A stretch of DNA of 6,107 bases, from contig CP070672.1 of assembly GCA_020351895.1 (NCBI GenBank), positions 4,037,598-4,043,704 on the forward strand, written 5' to 3'. The translations under genes were made by a program, and so were the position numbers. This document shows, piece by piece, positions 5,270 through 6,107 of the stretch. The stretch's first letter is position 1; every line of letters starts with the position of its first letter. The notes under the pieces are model-generated. The model did not search any database. It saw only the letters and a program-made list of their open reading frames with translations, and was not told where the DNA came from. Source of the stretch: Thermoplasmata archaeon. GTDB lineage: Archaea; Thermoplasmatota; Thermoplasmata; GCA-020350865.

Positions 5270-6107
5270 ATGGCAAAGCCCGCACTCTCGAGTATCGTGA
5301 AAGAGCAGATGGAAAAACCCTCACCCATCAGGCAGATAATGAAGATGGCAGAGCGCCAGAATATCATAAACATGGGCCTGGATCCCGATGATGTGATATC
5401 ATTTGGTGGTGGATGGGTTAACCATGCTGCTCCTGAGCAGTTCAGGAACTGTTATATCCAGGTATGCAGCGATAAGGAGAGCTTCCATAAGAGCGGTGCA
5501 TACAGTACTACATTAGGGGATTCAGAACTAAGAAACAGCATTGCAAGGTTCGAGGAGGAGATATTCGGTCTTCGGGGCCTGACCTCGAAGAACATAATCG
5601 TGGGCCAAAGCAGCACCCAGGTTACCCATGATATCTTTATCTGTCTGGCCGATCCCGGAGACTCTATATTGTTGTTGGATCCGACATATGCCAATTATCC
5701 GGGTCAAATGGATTTCGCCCTGCCGAATTCGAAGATCGTTCACCTCAATGTTCTTGATCCTGAGACCTGGACCTATGTGCCGGATGTGAACAGGGCAATA
5801 GAGGATTTCAAGGCGCTCTTTTCTTCCCACAAGCCCAAGATAGTTCTCATTCCCTCACCAGATAATCCATCAAGCAAGATGATTCCCCCAAGGCTGCTGA
5901 AAACCATGCTTGAGGTAACAGCAGAGTCTGGCTCATATCTTGTGATAGACCACGCATACAAGGCCCAATACTTTGGTGATTCCCCTCCAGAGTATTTTTC
6001 ATGGTCTCCTTCAGAATACGAGAACCTTGTGACCCTGCACTCCAATTCAAAATGGGCAAGAGGATTGGGAAGAAGGTTGGGTTGGGTCGAGGCAAGCGAG
6101 GATGTTA
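5270..6107 (+). CDS. PLP-dependent class I/II aminotransferase, 3' end missing
   Basis: The 279 visible codons make up most of a fold-type I (AspC-like) aminotransferase of the cytoplasm, which moves an amino group between an amino acid and a 2-oxo acid through pyridoxal phosphate. Signs in order are FGGGWVNHAAP (45-55, in the place of the substrate-binding loop), YSTTLGDSELRNSIA (78-92), VGQSSTQVTHDIF (111-123) and LLLDPTYANY (134-143). Next come PSPDNPSS with Asn199 in the place of the PLP-contacting Asn, VIDHAY with Asp227 and Tyr230, and SNSKWARGLGRRLGW with Schiff-base Lys261 and Arg269. The usual NPTG after the Asn is NPSS, so the loop differs from textbook members. Substrate cannot be told from this; there is no biosynthetic neighbour to help. 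The ATG at 5270 is the only sensible start, since no in-frame start codon was found in the short leader before it. The C-terminal small domain lies beyond the right edge. Confidence 0.9.
   Translation, partial: MAKPALSSIVKEQMEKPSPIRQIMKMAERQNIINMGLDPDDVISFGGGWVNHAAPEQFRNCYIQVCSDKESFHKSGAYSTTLGDSELRNSIARFEEEIFGLRGLTSKNIIVGQSSTQVTHDIFICLADPGDSILLLDPTYANYPGQMDFALPNSKIVHLNVLDPETWTYVPDVNRAIEDFKALFSSHKPKIVLIPSPDNPSSKMIPPRLLKTMLEVTAESGSYLVIDHAYKAQYFGDSPPEYFSWSPSEYENLVTLHSNSKWARGLGRRLGWVEASEDV

Noticed and set aside
5452..6095. Antisense open frames inside the aminotransferase gene
   Set aside because: They are explained by the plus-strand aminotransferase, whose catalytic motifs are all in order.
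1..6107. CRISPR array, tRNA, rRNA, insertion sequence, phage or defence genes
   Set aside because: No regularly spaced repeats, cloverleaf-like segments, terminal repeats with transposase, or nuclease/toxin motifs were found on either strand.

Overview
The window reads as a piece of an archaeal chromosome, most plausibly from a euryarchaeon of the Thermoplasmatota type. The lineage is an inference. It rests on an archaeosine-type radical SAM gene, a fused archaeal-style NAD(P)HX repair enzyme, a sequon-rich PKD-domain lipoprotein, and AT-rich TATA-like boxes close to the starts instead of bacterial -35/-10 pairs. Gene density is high, the longest gap is about 180 bases, and no rRNA, tRNA, CRISPR array, transposase or integrase was seen.

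Left part (1-2253) is all on the minus strand. Reading leftwards from 2253 there is a type I membrane protein with a Pro/Gln-rich cytoplasmic tail. A gap of about 180 bases follows, then a gamma-carbonic-anhydrase-like left-handed beta-helix protein. Five bases further on is a radical SAM protein of the archaeosine (RaSEA) type that runs off the left edge. The last two genes look like an operon.

Right part (2254-6107) is all on the plus strand. A divergent promoter region of about 140 bases leads to a bifunctional NAD(P)H-hydrate epimerase/dehydratase. Then come a secreted lipoprotein with two PKD domains and an unassigned C-terminal region, and a class I/II PLP-dependent aminotransferase that runs off the right edge. 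Each plus-strand gene has its own candidate TATA box, so they are probably separate transcription units.

Most of the window is housekeeping (tRNA modification, cofactor repair, amino-acid metabolism) plus two cell-surface proteins. I see no convincing new defence or mobile system. The points most worth a second look are the carbonic-anhydrase-like protein, where glutamate replaces the first zinc histidine, and the two uncharacterised surface proteins. Several start sites should also be moved downstream of the longest open frame.
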